Below are positions 20,508-29,541 of a DNA stretch of 64,000 nt, in pieces. The notes under the pieces were generated by a model, which saw only the letters and a program-made list of their open reading frames with translations, made no database searches and was not told the DNA's origin. The stretch lies in the NCBI RefSeq assembly GCF_005434915.1, contig NZ_SKCG01000003.1, forward strand, positions 62,001 to 126,000, written 5' to 3'. The translations under genes and the position numbers were made by a program. Source of the stretch: Aurantiacibacter suaedae (lineage in GTDB: Bacteria > Pseudomonadota > Alphaproteobacteria > Sphingomonadales > Sphingomonadaceae). Numbering within the stretch: position 1 is the stretch's first letter; each line of letters opens with the position of its first letter.

Positions 20508-21866
20508 TTAGTTCACAGCACCGGGCAGCGGATTGGCCGCCGACCAGCTGATGCAGCCCGCACCAGCAGAGCGGACATTGCGGCACATTGCGGTGCTGGC
20601 ACTGCGGTCGAAACCACCGGCGGACACGCGCCAGTAACGCTTGCCGCGAACGCTCGCCGGCGTGATCACCATGTCGTGCGCTGCCAGCTCGGGAAAGCGG
20701 CTGACATAGGTATTCCATGCCCGGCGCGCGCCTGCTTCGCTGGTGAAGCTGCCGAGCTGGACCAGATGGCTTGCCTCGGCGCTGCGGCTGACAACCGGCG
20801 CTGCCACCGGCGACACCACGCGGGCGGGAGCTGCGGCAGGAAGCGGCTGCACCACCGGGTTGCTGACGAAGGCAAGGCTGTCGCTGGCGGTGGCGCGCTC
20901 GATGGTGCTGGGCCCGCGATCCACGTCGGTGAAGGCCTGCGCGAAATAGTTGCGGGCTGTCGGTGCCGCCGGAGCCGGCTTCATCGCCAGCGTGGCGGCG
21001 GTTTCGGCTTCGCTCGCCACGGGCACGGCCACGGGCGCGCGGCTGGCGGCAGAGCTGAGCGCGGGCACGTCGCCCAGCGCGGCCAGTTCGGCCCCGTCAT
21101 AAACGGCGCTGGGGAAGGTCTCCACCTCGGCATAGAGCGGCGCGCTCTGAGCGGGCGAAAGCGCCAGTTCGACCGGCTGGCCCATATCCTGAATGTTCGT
21201 CGGCGCGCCAATCAGGCTGGCAATGCGGCGCTGGTAGGAATCGGCGCTGGCAAGGCCCGCCCATTCCTCCAGCCGGGCATTCACCTCGCCCGCCGGAAGA
21301 TCCTGCTGCGCCATCAGGCGCGCTTCGCGCCAGCGTCCGGCCATCGCAAAGGCATAGGCCAGGTTCTGACGCATCTTGACCGTGTTTTCACCCGCGCGGA
21401 TCGCGTTCGACATGATGTGAATGCCGCGCTCGGGCTGACCGGCGAGCGCCATGGCGAGGCCAAGGTCGGCCGGTGCGATTTCGCTGCCCCAGGTATCGAG
21501 CAACTCGCTGGCTTCGGCATACTTGGCCTGCGCGATCTGGGCCAGCGCAAGGCTCAGCGCTGCGCGCGGGCTGGCTTCGCCAAGCTCCATCGCATCGGTG
21601 AAGGTGGTTTCCGCCGAGGCAAAGCGCCCGGCATCGAGATAGGCATCGCCCAGAGCGAGGCGCAGCGCGGCATCGTGCGGGCTCGCGGCGACAGCGGCTT
21701 CAGCCTGCGCGATCGCCGCATTGGCCTCAGCCAGCTTTGCCGGAACATCTGCACGTGAGGCCTGGCTGTGGGCAGCAGGCCCGCCAGCGCAGCCACTGAC
21801 CAGCGCGGCGGCGATGGCCGAAGCGAGGCCAATGCGAAGCGCGGTTTTGGAGGATGTGATCGTCAT
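20508..21866 (-). CDS. SPOR-domain lipoprotein with TPR-like repeats
   Basis: A 452-residue protein with a lipoprotein signal peptide (lipobox LVSGC near residue 26). Helical TPR-like repeats run from about 40 to 200 (DAALRLALGDAYLDAGRF, ASPRAALSLALAQIAQAKY). A low-complexity Ala/Pro linker follows. The C-terminal SPOR domain (SHLVQLGSFTSEAGARRAW to the end) binds denuded septal peptidoglycan in known cases. It lies 34 bp downstream of the ParA-like gene on the same strand. It probably acts at the division site or pole; that is inference. Confidence 0.88.
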   Translation of the reverse strand: MTITSSKTALRIGLASAIAAALVSGCAGGPAAHSQASRADVPAKLAEANAAIAQAEAAVAASPHDAALRLALGDAYLDAGRFASAETTFTDAMELGEASPRAALSLALAQIAQAKYAEASELLDTWGSEIAPADLGLAMALAGQPERGIHIMSNAIRAGENTVKMRQNLAYAFAMAGRWREARLMAQQDLPAGEVNARLEEWAGLASADSYQRRIASLIGAPTNIQDMGQPVELALSPAQSAPLYAEVETFPSAVYDGAELAALGDVPALSSAASRAPVAVPVASEAETAATLAMKPAPAAPTARNYFAQAFTDVDRGPSTIERATASDSLAFVSNPVVQPLPAAAPARVVSPVAAPVVSRSAEASHLVQLGSFTSEAGARRAWNTYVSRFPELAAHDMVITPASVRGKRYWRVSAGGFDRSASTAMCRNVRSAGAGCISWSAANPLPGAVN

Positions 21867-21900
21867 CGTTTTGGTTCCCTCGGCGCTCGGTTTGTCTGGC

Positions 21901-22617
21901 TTACTGCGCCACGCGGCGGCCGAACCCGCCTTGCGGCCGGGCGCCGATGCCCTGCTGCGAAATCTTCTGGTGGCCGGAGAACACCGTGCGGCGGAAGTTC
22001 TTTTCGAGCCGGTCGGCGACATAGGCCCACAGCGCGGTCACTTCCTGCGCACTGCGGCCCTCGGGATCGACCTCCATCACCGTGCGCCCGTCGATCATCG
22101 AGGCGGCGAAATCGGTGCGGTGGTGCAGGGTGATCGGCGCGACCGTGCCGTGCTGCGAGAGCGCGACGGCAGCCTCGGAAGTGATCCGCGCCTTCGGGGT
22201 GGCGCCGTTCATGACGAAAATCAGCGGCTTGCCCGCGCGTTCGCACAGATCAACAGTCGCACCCACGGCGCGCAGATCGTGCGGGCTGGGGCGGGTGGGC
22301 ACAACCATCAGCTCGGCCACGGCGATCACCGACTGGATCGCCATGGTGATGGCGGGCGGCGTGTCGATCACGGCCAGCTTGAAGCCCTGCTGGCGCAGGA
22401 TGGCAAGATCGTTGGCGAGGCGGGCGACAGTGGTCTGCGCGAAGGCGGGAAAGTCTTCCTCGCGCTCGTTCCACCAGTCGGCCAGAGAGCCTTGCGGATC
22501 GATGTCGATCAGGACGACTGGCCCGGCCCCGGCGCGCTGCGCCTGCACGGCCAGGTGGCCTGACAGCGTGGTCTTCCCCGAACCACCCTTCTGTGATGCC
22601 AATGCCAGTACGCGCAA
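21901..22617 (-). CDS. ParA/MinD-family ATPase
   Basis: A 238-residue P-loop ATPase with the deviant Walker A KGGSGKTT near residue 10, DIDPQGSLADWW (Walker A') and VIDTPPA (Walker B). The most likely start is TTG at 22617, giving LRVLALASQKGG directly before the P-loop, with AAAGGGGAC upstream; a longer frame to 22689 adds an unlikely leader. No parB follows. Its downstream neighbour is a SPOR lipoprotein, so it is more likely a positioning ATPase than the chromosome segregation ParA. Confidence 0.88.
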   Translation of the reverse strand: MRVLALASQKGGSGKTTLSGHLAVQAQRAGAGPVVLIDIDPQGSLADWWNEREEDFPAFAQTTVARLANDLAILRQQGFKLAVIDTPPAITMAIQSVIAVAELMVVPTRPSPHDLRAVGATVDLCERAGKPLIFVMNGATPKARITSEAAVALSQHGTVAPITLHHRTDFAASMIDGRTVMEVDPEGRSAQEVTALWAYVADRLEKNFRRTVFSGHQKISQQGIGARPQGGFGRRVAQ

Positions 22618-22873
22618 GGCATGTCCCCTTTGAAAACATCGGTCAAACAGGCACCCGGAGGTGCTTTGGAGAATGGATTGGCAGAACACCGTTTATATTG
22701 AGTTAAACGAGCCGCTGCCGAGCGGTGCTTTTTCAGCCGTTTGGACGCTTTTGTGAGATCGTGCGCGAGGCTTGCCTCCGCAAAAACACTGAGAATAAAC
22801 TCTTTGCTAAGCGTCGATTTACTATGACAAGGTCGAATTGGCGGGCATTTGGCTCGTCGCCTAGGGAAACGGC

Positions 22874-24013
22874 ATGGCTTTGCGCACGAAATCCGGCTCT
22901 GTGTTCATACTGATGTCGGCGGCAACGCTGGTAGTCGGCACCCCGCTGCTGGCCAATGTGCGCGACGGTGTCGATGCCTGGGGCAGGGGCGACTATTCCG
23001 CAGCGGTCGCGCTTTGGGAAGGCCCGGCGGCGCAGGGCGATCCCGATGCCCTGTTCAATCTGGCGCAGGCATACCGGCTGGGGCGCGGCGTTCCCGCCGA
23101 TATGGCGAGGGCGGAAGATCTCTATCGCCGTGCGAGCGAGGGAGGGCATTTGCGGGCTGCAGATACCTATGGCCTGATCCTGTTCCAGAGCGGGCGGCAC
23201 GAAGCGGCCTTGCCTTATGTGCAGGCGGCGGCGCGGCGCGGCGATCCGCGTGCGCAATATCTGCTTGGCATCGCCCACTTCAACGGCGACCTGGCCGGGC
23301 GCGACTGGGTGCGCGCCTATGCCTTTCTGACGCTGGCCAATGGGCAAGGTTTGCCGCAGGCAGCCTCGGCAATTGCCGAAATGGACCAGTATATTCCGCT
23401 GGATCAGCGCCAGCAGGCGGCAGGGCTGGCGCAGCAACTTCAGGCTGAAGCCGAAAGCGCGCGTGCCGTGGAGCTGGCGCAAGTGGATTTTGCCGGCACA
23501 CAGGTTGGGTACGAGGGCGATACCGGTCTTCCCGCCGCCAGTTCGCAGGTGCCACGGCCTATCCCGACCACGGCAGTGTCGCCATCGGTTTCCGCCGCGC
23601 GGACTTCGCTCGCCGAGGCAAACCGTGCCGACGGCACCCAAAGCCCTGCCGAGGCCGGGGCAACCTTTGCTCGCGCGCCGCAGGCCGTACCGACACAGGA
23701 AGGGGCTCCTGCACCTGCGCGCGTTGCGGCTGCCCCAGCCCCAACGCCGTCCGCGCCCGCTCCTTCCACGGCAGCGAGCATGACGGGACCGTGGAAAGTG
23801 CAGCTGGGCGCCTTTTCGGTGGAAGGCAATGCACAGCGGCTGTGGTCCTCGCTTTCGGGCCGGAGCGAGCTGGCCGGGGCGCAGCGTCTGCTGGTGCCGA
23901 GCGGCCGTGTCACGCGTCTGCTGGCAGGCGGCTATCCCAGCCGCAGCGCCGCGCAAGAGGCCTGCTCGGCGCTCAAGCGAAGCGGGCATGACTGTCTCGT
24001 CACGCGCGATTGA
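22874..24013 (+). CDS. Sel1-repeat and SPOR-domain protein
   Basis: A 379-residue exported protein. It has an N-terminal signal sequence (hydrophobic stretch about 10-27, ending LLAN) and Sel1-like repeats from about 45 to 160 (DPDALFNLAQAYRLGRGV, DPRAQYLLGIAHFNGDLAGRD). A long Ala/Pro-rich linker leads to a C-terminal SPOR domain (WKVQLGAFSVEGNAQRLW). It is divergent from the ParA-like gene across a 256-bp spacer. Together with the lipoprotein at 20508 this makes two SPOR proteins around one ParA-like ATPase. Confidence 0.88.
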   Translation: MALRTKSGSVFILMSAATLVVGTPLLANVRDGVDAWGRGDYSAAVALWEGPAAQGDPDALFNLAQAYRLGRGVPADMARAEDLYRRASEGGHLRAADTYGLILFQSGRHEAALPYVQAAARRGDPRAQYLLGIAHFNGDLAGRDWVRAYAFLTLANGQGLPQAASAIAEMDQYIPLDQRQQAAGLAQQLQAEAESARAVELAQVDFAGTQVGYEGDTGLPAASSQVPRPIPTTAVSPSVSAARTSLAEANRADGTQSPAEAGATFARAPQAVPTQEGAPAPARVAAAPAPTPSAPAPSTAASMTGPWKVQLGAFSVEGNAQRLWSSLSGRSELAGAQRLLVPSGRVTRLLAGGYPSRSAAQEACSALKRSGHDCLVTRD

Positions 24014-24068
24014 GGGTGCGCGAATAGGCTTTCGCCCCGCGCGCAACCTCTGCTAGCCACTTGGCGAC

Positions 24069-25352
24069 ATGCCGACGAGCGCCTCCCTTTCCGAGCACCG
24101 CGAGGCGCTCCCGGTTGCCGCACGGCAGCGCCTGACGAGCCTCGATTTCATTCGCGGAATCGCGGTATTGGGCATTCTGGTGGCCAACGTGGTCGGTTTT
24201 GGCCAGCCGCTTGATGCGTACACGTGGCCCGGGGGCTTTCTGACACCGCATGGCGAGGCCTCCGACTGGCTGTGGGTGGCGCAATTCGTGCTCGTCGATG
24301 GCAAGATGCGAGGGCTGTTTTCGCTGCTGTTCGGGGCAGGGCTGGCGCTGATGGCCGAGAAGGCGGCTGCGGACGCGCGGGAGGGGCTGATCGGCCTGCA
24401 ACTGCGCCGGCTGGGCTGGCTTATGGTGTTCGGCCTGATCCACTTTTACTTCCTGTGGCGCGGCGACATTCTGGTGCTTTATGCGCTGATGGGGATGGCG
24501 GCGCTGCTGTTCATGCACTGGCCGCGCATGAACCTGCTGGTGCTCGGCGTGCTGCTCTATGTGCTGGGCATGGTGATCAACATGGCGATCATGGCGACGC
24601 CGTTCTTGATCACGGAGACGAGCCTTGGCGCAGGCCCGGCCATGGCCGAAACCCGGATAGAGCTGATCGCAGCAGCGCAGGCCGAGATCGCCCGCGGTCA
24701 GGCGGAAACGGCGATTTTGACTTCGGGCAGCTATGCCGACTTCGTTGCCAACAATCTGCGCGAGCACCTGTGGGAGCCGTTCACCGGCGCTGTGCTCTAT
24801 CTGTTCGAGACCTTGCCGCTGATGCTGATCGGCATGGCGCTTTATCGCTATGGCCTGTTCAGCGGCGAGCTTGACGCTGTAAGTGTGCGCCGCTGGGGCT
24901 GGGCGGGGCTCGTGCTGGGTTCTGTGGTGACGCTGGCCGTGGCCCTGTGGATCAAGGCGACGGGGCTGAGCTATTGGGGAACGCTGGCGGCCTTCCTGGC
25001 CTTCTCGCACCTGCCGCGATTGCCGGTGATTATGGGCCTTGCGGCGCTGCTTGCGCTCTCTTCGCCGCGGTGTAAGGGCTGGCTTGCGCGCAGGGTGTGG
25101 GCGGCGGGGCAAATGGCCTTCAGCAACTATCTCGGCACCTCGCTGGTGATGGTGCTGGTGTTCCATCCGTGGGCGGGCGGGCTGTGGGGCAAGCTCACCC
25201 GGCCCGAGCTATACTTGGTGGCGCTGGGCGGCTGTGTGCTGATGCTCGCCTGGTCGCAGCCGTGGCTGGCGCGCTTCCGGTTCGGGCCGCTCGAATGGCT
25301 GTGGCGCTGCCTGACCTATGGCCGTCGCTTTTCGCTCCGCCGGAAAGGCTAA
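24069..25352 (+). CDS. DUF418 family membrane protein
   Basis: A 427-residue polytopic membrane protein with about ten hydrophobic segments. It opens with RLTSLDFIRGIAVLGIL, typical of the DUF1624/DUF418 class, and ends in the DUF418 region (ASYLGT-like FSNYLGTSLVMVLVFH, then FRFGPLEWLWRCLTYGRR). The family function is unproven; transport has been suggested. It is followed by bfd on the same strand, with probable separate regulation because of the intervening palindromes. Confidence 0.88.
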   Translation: MPTSASLSEHREALPVAARQRLTSLDFIRGIAVLGILVANVVGFGQPLDAYTWPGGFLTPHGEASDWLWVAQFVLVDGKMRGLFSLLFGAGLALMAEKAAADAREGLIGLQLRRLGWLMVFGLIHFYFLWRGDILVLYALMGMAALLFMHWPRMNLLVLGVLLYVLGMVINMAIMATPFLITETSLGAGPAMAETRIELIAAAQAEIARGQAETAILTSGSYADFVANNLREHLWEPFTGAVLYLFETLPLMLIGMALYRYGLFSGELDAVSVRRWGWAGLVLGSVVTLAVALWIKATGLSYWGTLAAFLAFSHLPRLPVIMGLAALLALSSPRCKGWLARRVWAAGQMAFSNYLGTSLVMVLVFHPWAGGLWGKLTRPELYLVALGGCVLMLAWSQPWLARFRFGPLEWLWRCLTYGRRFSLRRKG

Positions 25353-25367
25353 TTTCACCCTTGCTAT

Positions 25368-25409
25368 TGCGAATAGATCGCATAGACTGGCTCGTGCGAA
25401 TCAATCGCA
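25368..25409 (+). promoter_or_regulatory. Tandem TGCGA-N5-TCGCA palindromes upstream of bfd
   Basis: Two identical half-site pairs, TGCGAATAGATCGCA at 25368-25382 and TGCGAATCAATCGCA at 25395-25409, are spaced 27 bp centre to centre, 16 bp before the bfd ATG. Their symmetry and position before an iron-storage operon suggest operators for an iron-responsive repressor such as Fur. The identity of the regulator is inference. Confidence 0.65.
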
Positions 25410-25425
25410 GGAGTGGGATGAGCCA

Positions 25426-25620
25426 ATGTACATCTGCATCTGCAATGCCATCAAAGAATGTGACCTGCGCAAGGCTGCGCGGCTGTGTCCTGGCGATGCG
25501 GAAGGTGTCTATGGCGCGCTGGGCAAGAAGCCGAACTGCGGCCATTGCCTGGAAGAGGCTGACGACCTGATCGCCGAGGAGCGCAGCTCGGTTCTCGCAC
25601 CGGCTGATATTGCGGCCTGA
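25426..25620 (+). CDS. bfd: Bacterioferritin-associated ferredoxin (Bfd)
   Basis: A 64-residue [2Fe-2S] protein that reduces the bacterioferritin core and releases stored iron. The four ligand cysteines fit the Fer2_BFD pattern: CIC at the N-terminus and CGHC near residue 45. The start at 25426 is preceded by AGGAGTGGG. It precedes bfr by 121 bp on the same strand. Two tandem palindromes upstream suggest iron control. Confidence 0.93.
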   Translation: MYICICNAIKECDLRKAARLCPGDAEGVYGALGKKPNCGHCLEEADDLIAEERSSVLAPADIAA

Positions 25621-25741
25621 TCGCATTCGCAAAAGCGCAGTTTTCCGCCATTTTTTGACCTTCGAGACGCAGAATTCGCTTGCTCTGCAGCGGGGTGGTG
25701 GCCCACATGGCCGCATACCCCTAAGCCAGTGGAGACATCAC

Positions 25742-26224
25742 ATGAAGGGCGACGAAAAGGTCATCGAGTTCCTGAACAAGGCGCTCACCAACGAACTCAC
25801 CGCGATCAACCAGTACTGGCTGCACTATCGTGTGCTGAAGGACTGGGGCGTCCACAAGCTCGCCGACTACGAGCGGCACGAGAGCATCGACGAGATGAAG
25901 CACGCCGACATCCTGGCGGAGCGCATCCTGTTCCTCGGCGGGCTGCCCAATTTCCAGGCCATCCACCGGCTGAAGGTGGGCGAGACCGTGGAGGAAATCC
26001 TCAAGGCCGATCTGGCGATGGAGAACGAGGCTATTCCCTTGCTGCGCGATGCAATCGCCCACTGCGAGATCGTGCGCGACTACGTCAGCCGTGACCTGTT
26101 CGCTTCGATCCTCGATAGCGAGGAAGAGCATGTCGACTTCCTCGAAACGCAGTTCGACATGATCGACCGGATGGGCCTGCAAAACTACGTGCAGCTTAAC
26201 TCGTCGTCGCCCAGCGAAGGCTGA
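25742..26224 (+). CDS. bfr: Bacterioferritin
   Basis: A haem-containing ferritin (160 residues) storing iron in a 24-mer. All key residues fall at the E. coli Bfr positions. The ferroxidase ligands are E18, E51, H54, E94, E127 and H130, and haem-binding M52 is present. The start at 25742 (MKGDEKVIEFLN) is the family standard; an upstream in-frame extension overlaps bfd and is not plausible. It forms the iron release and storage pair with bfd. Confidence 0.97.
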   Translation: MKGDEKVIEFLNKALTNELTAINQYWLHYRVLKDWGVHKLADYERHESIDEMKHADILAERILFLGGLPNFQAIHRLKVGETVEEILKADLAMENEAIPLLRDAIAHCEIVRDYVSRDLFASILDSEEEHVDFLETQFDMIDRMGLQNYVQLNSSSPSEG

Positions 26225-26237
26225 ACGGCGCGCGGGC

Positions 26238-26444
26238 TCACCCCACTTGCCAATAGGGCAGGCGTTCGGCGTTGACGCGCCGGACGCTGGCCAGCCTGCG
26301 ATCCTTCTGCCACACCTCGGCCACGCCCGAGGCCATGTTGATCTCTGCCACGATCAGCGCGGTGCGCAGATCGGGCACGTCGAACGTCATGGGCGAGCTG
26401 CCAGCGGCAGGTGCGGGCGAAATGTGCAGGGAATACCGATCCAT
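26238..26444 (-). CDS. Small hypothetical protein
   Basis: A 68-residue reading frame, MDRYSLHISPAP at the start, then DVPDLRTALIVAEINMASGVAEVWQKDRRLASV. The second half looks like a real beta-alpha fold with balanced composition, unlike the shadow frames around it. It converges on bfr and is upstream of nothing obvious. I do not recognise a family. A different frame covers the same bases but is arginine-rich. Confidence 0.5.
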   Translation of the reverse strand: MDRYSLHISPAPAAGSSPMTFDVPDLRTALIVAEINMASGVAEVWQKDRRLASVRRVNAERLPYWQVG

Positions 26445-26578
26445 TTGACCTCTCCAATGCCGCTGCGGAATGCCGGTTCCCGCGCGACTCGACTTGTCCC
26501 CACGAGCCTTATCGCACGGAAATGGTGCAGGATTATGTCAGTATGTATCGTGGGCCTGCAAATGGCCGAAATTTTCGC

Positions 26579-28021
26579 TCAATCGAACGGATTTTTCGGA
26601 CTCTTAAGCGTGATGCGCACCGGCACCGCGCCGAAGTCCAGCTCCTTGCGGATCGAGTTCACCAGATAGCGTTCGTAGCTGGTGGGCAGATCGTCCAGCC
26701 GGGTGCCGAAAATCACGAACCGGGGCGGGCGCGTGCCCACCTGGGTGATATAGCGCAGCTTGATCCGCCGTCCGCCGGGGGCAGGGGGCGGGTTCATGTT
26801 CAGCGCGTGGTCGAACCAGCGGTTCAGGCCTGAAGTCGACACGCGGCGGCTCCATGCTTCGCGCAGATCGAAGGCGGCGGTTAGCATCTGATCGAGCCCC
26901 TTGCCGGTCACCGCCGAAACCGCCAGCAGCGGCACGCCCTTCAGCTGCGACAGCCCATCATCGAGCGCCGCGCGCACGCCATTGAACAGCGCGCTGGTAT
27001 CCTCGGCCACGTCCCACTTGTTGATCGCGATCATCAGGGCGCGGCCTTCGTCGATCACCTTGTTGGCGATCTTGAGATCCTGCACTTCCAGCCCGCGTGT
27101 CGCATCGAGCAGCAGCACCACGACCTCGGCATAGTCGACTGCGCGCAGGCCATCGGCGACCGAGAGCTTCTCAAGCTTGTCGACGACCTTGGCACGCTTG
27201 CGCATCCCTGCCGTGTCGATCAGGCGGATCTTGCGGTTCTCGCCCGATTTGGGCTCGGTCCAGTCCCAGTCAATGGAGATCGAATCGCGCGTGATCCCGG
27301 CCTCGGGCCCGGTCAGCAGCCGGTCTTCGCCGAGCAGCTTGTTGACCAGCGTGGACTTGCCCGCATTGGGCCGCCCGACGATGGCCAGCGCCAGCGGAGC
27401 GGCCGGGTCATGCGCTTCCAGCTCGATGCCCTCGGCCTCGGCTGCCTCGGCGGCGGCGCGCATCCGGTCGGCCTCGATGGCAGCTTCGGCCTCGGCCTCG
27501 ATCTGCATCCGCTCGGCCTTTTCGGAGATCAGCGGGGAGAGCGCGGTGTAAAGATCGGCAATGCCTTCGCCATGTTCGGCGCTGACCGGCACCGGCTCGC
27601 CCATGCCGAGCGACCAGCCCTCGATAATGCCGCTTTCGCCCGCATTGCCTTCGGCCTTGTTGGCGATGAGCACCACCGGCACTTCTTGCTCGCGCAGCCA
27701 GCGGGCGATTTCCTCGTCAAGCGGAGTAAGGCCCGAACGCGCATCGTAAACGAACAGCGCGGCATCGGCGCCGGTGAGGCTGACCTGCGTTTGCGCCAGC
27801 ATCCGGCCCGGCAGGCTCTGCGCGTCCTCGTCTTCCCAGCCGGCGGTGTCGACCGCCTCGAACTCGAGCCCGAGCAGGCCCGCTTCGCCCATGCGCCGGT
27901 CACGCGTGACACCGGGCTGATCATCGACCAGCGCGAGGCGCTTGCCCACCAGACGGTTGAACAAGGTCGACTTGCCGACATTGGGTCGGCCGATGATAAC
28001 CACCTGCGGGAGTTTGCGCAT
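26579..28021 (-). CDS. der: Ribosome-associated GTPase Der (EngA)
   Basis: An essential tandem-GTPase for 50S ribosome assembly, about 480 residues. G domain 1 has GRPNVGKSTLFN near residue 10, DTAGWE and NKAEG. G domain 2 has GRPNAGKSTLVNKL, DTAGMRKRAK and NKWD. A C-terminal KH-like domain follows (FVIFGTRLDDLPTSYERYL). An alternative start two codons upstream (28027) is equally good; the longer frame to 28114 is unlikely. An acidic-rich linker separates the two GTPase domains. Confidence 0.97.
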   Translation of the reverse strand: MRKLPQVVIIGRPNVGKSTLFNRLVGKRLALVDDQPGVTRDRRMGEAGLLGLEFEAVDTAGWEDEDAQSLPGRMLAQTQVSLTGADAALFVYDARSGLTPLDEEIARWLREQEVPVVLIANKAEGNAGESGIIEGWSLGMGEPVPVSAEHGEGIADLYTALSPLISEKAERMQIEAEAEAAIEADRMRAAAEAAEAEGIELEAHDPAAPLALAIVGRPNAGKSTLVNKLLGEDRLLTGPEAGITRDSISIDWDWTEPKSGENRKIRLIDTAGMRKRAKVVDKLEKLSVADGLRAVDYAEVVVLLLDATRGLEVQDLKIANKVIDEGRALMIAINKWDVAEDTSALFNGVRAALDDGLSQLKGVPLLAVSAVTGKGLDQMLTAAFDLREAWSRRVSTSGLNRWFDHALNMNPPPAPGGRRIKLRYITQVGTRPPRFVIFGTRLDDLPTSYERYLVNSIRKELDFGAVPVRITLKSPKNPFD

Positions 28022-28181
28022 TTTCATGATAGCGGTGCAGGTGGCGCGCCCGGCGACGCTTGGCAAGTGTTCTTGCGCAGCGAGGCGCGCAGGGACGGCA
28101 CAGCAAATTGGCAATTAACCTAGGTTGTTTACCTAGTTTCTCGATAACTTCCTAACCTTCTGGCGGCAGGTCGGTGTCGTT

Positions 28182-28913
28182 ATGAGGAAGGTCCTTTTCG
28201 CCAGCCTGCTGATCCTCGCCGCAGGTGCGGGCGCGCCCGCTGCGGCAGAATATGCCGCGCCTGCGCCCGGTACGCCGGGCACGGCGAACGGTGACTACCT
28301 GCAATGTGTGCCCTATGCTCGCCAGGTTTCAGGCATCAAGATTTATGGCGATGCGCATACCTGGTGGGGCCAGGCCGAAGGGCATTATGCGCGTGGGCAT
28401 ACGCCGCGTGTGGGGGCCGTGATGGCCTTCGTGCCCTATCGCAACATGACGCTGGGCCATGTCGCCGCTGTCAGCCGGATCGTCGATTCGCGCACGGTGC
28501 TGCTGCGGCACGCGAACTGGTCGGAAATCGGCGGGCGGCGCGGCCAGATCGAAGACGATGTGCGCGCGGTGGACGTATCGCCCAACAACGACTGGAGCGA
28601 GGTGCGCGTCTGGTATGCGCCGTCCGATGCTCTGGGCACAACGCACTGGCCGGTCGCGGGCTTCATCTACAACGAGAAGCCGGGCGCGCAGAGGGTGCCG
28701 TTCCGTTATGCTTTCGCCGATCTGCCAGCCTCACCCAACGCTAGCGCATCGGTTGCGCGGCAGGAGGGGAGCCCGCCGCCGGTGCGCCAGCAGGCCCGCG
28801 CTCGTGTGCAAACGGCTTCTTCCAATCAGGATGATCGCTTCGCCGCAGAGCTGGCGCTTGACCGGATAGGCGGCGATGCGCGGTTCGTTCGCGCCTTCGC
28901 CAGCCTGCGTTAG
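28182..28913 (+). CDS. Secreted CHAP-domain protein
   Basis: A 243-residue exported protein with an N-terminal signal peptide ending around AAAEYA. A CHAP (cysteine, histidine amidohydrolase/peptidase) domain spans about 40-150. The catalytic Cys is probably in YLQCVPYARQ and the His in TLGHVAAV. Such domains cut peptidoglycan stem peptides or amide bonds. The C-terminal 70 residues are low complexity. Its stop overlaps the convergent lipoprotein stop. The perfect palindrome AACCTAGGTT at 28116-28125 lies upstream and may be regulatory. Confidence 0.85.
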   Translation: MRKVLFASLLILAAGAGAPAAAEYAAPAPGTPGTANGDYLQCVPYARQVSGIKIYGDAHTWWGQAEGHYARGHTPRVGAVMAFVPYRNMTLGHVAAVSRIVDSRTVLLRHANWSEIGGRRGQIEDDVRAVDVSPNNDWSEVRVWYAPSDALGTTHWPVAGFIYNEKPGAQRVPFRYAFADLPASPNASASVARQEGSPPPVRQQARARVQTASSNQDDRFAAELALDRIGGDARFVRAFASLR

Positions 28914-29491
28914 GCGCAGCCTTCCACAAAGCCGAGTTCGGGCGCGGTGCCCACGTGCATCACGCTCACCGTGCCGTCGGCCCCGATCTCGAAACGAAGC
29001 GCGGGCTCGCCGCTGTCGGCGTTGGGGGCGGTGAGATCCTTGGCGGGAGGATCTTCGTATTTGTGGGGCGTTTCGCGGAAACCGCCGAAAGCGCGGCGCA
29101 CTTCTGTTTCCGTGGCTCCCGTGCCAATACCCTCGATCAGGGTCACGTCGCTGTCCGGCCCCACGCTGATGCGGCGCACGGCCCCGCCTGTCACCATGGC
29201 CCAGACATCGGGATAGTCGGGCGAGGTATACATGGTGCAGCCGTCGCTGATCTGTATGTCGGGCGCGCTCCAGCTGCTGTTTTGCGGCACTGGCGCACCA
29301 ATACCGAGATCGCCCAAGCCTTCCAGCGTGAGAACACGGCCTTGCGCAGGCGTGGCTTGGACGGCGGCCGGACTGGCCGGTGTTGTGGCAGGCGCGCCGG
29401 TGGTGGCGTCTGCTTCGGGCGCGCTGTCGTCTCCGCCCGAACAGGCGGCGAGGGCGAGGGCCGGGGCGGCAAGGAGCAGGATTCGCATCAT
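28910..29491 (-). CDS. Putative lipoprotein of unknown function
   Basis: A 193-residue protein with a lipoprotein signal (LALAACSGG) followed by an Ala/Pro/Thr linker. A globular C-terminal part of about 130 residues contains YTSPDYPDVWAMV and VGPDSDVTLIEGIGTGATE. Two adjacent ATG codons (29491, 29488) are possible starts; the longer frame to 29575 adds a non-signal leader. Its 3' end overlaps the convergent CHAP gene by three bases. I do not recognise a family. Confidence 0.75.
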   Translation of the reverse strand: MMRILLLAAPALALAACSGGDDSAPEADATTGAPATTPASPAAVQATPAQGRVLTLEGLGDLGIGAPVPQNSSWSAPDIQISDGCTMYTSPDYPDVWAMVTGGAVRRISVGPDSDVTLIEGIGTGATETEVRRAFGGFRETPHKYEDPPAKDLTAPNADSGEPALRFEIGADGTVSVMHVGTAPELGFVEGCA

Positions 29492-29541
29492 GACAGCGTA
29501 AACTCTTGCGGTCTGCCCACGGTTCCTCGCCGCCGCCATGC

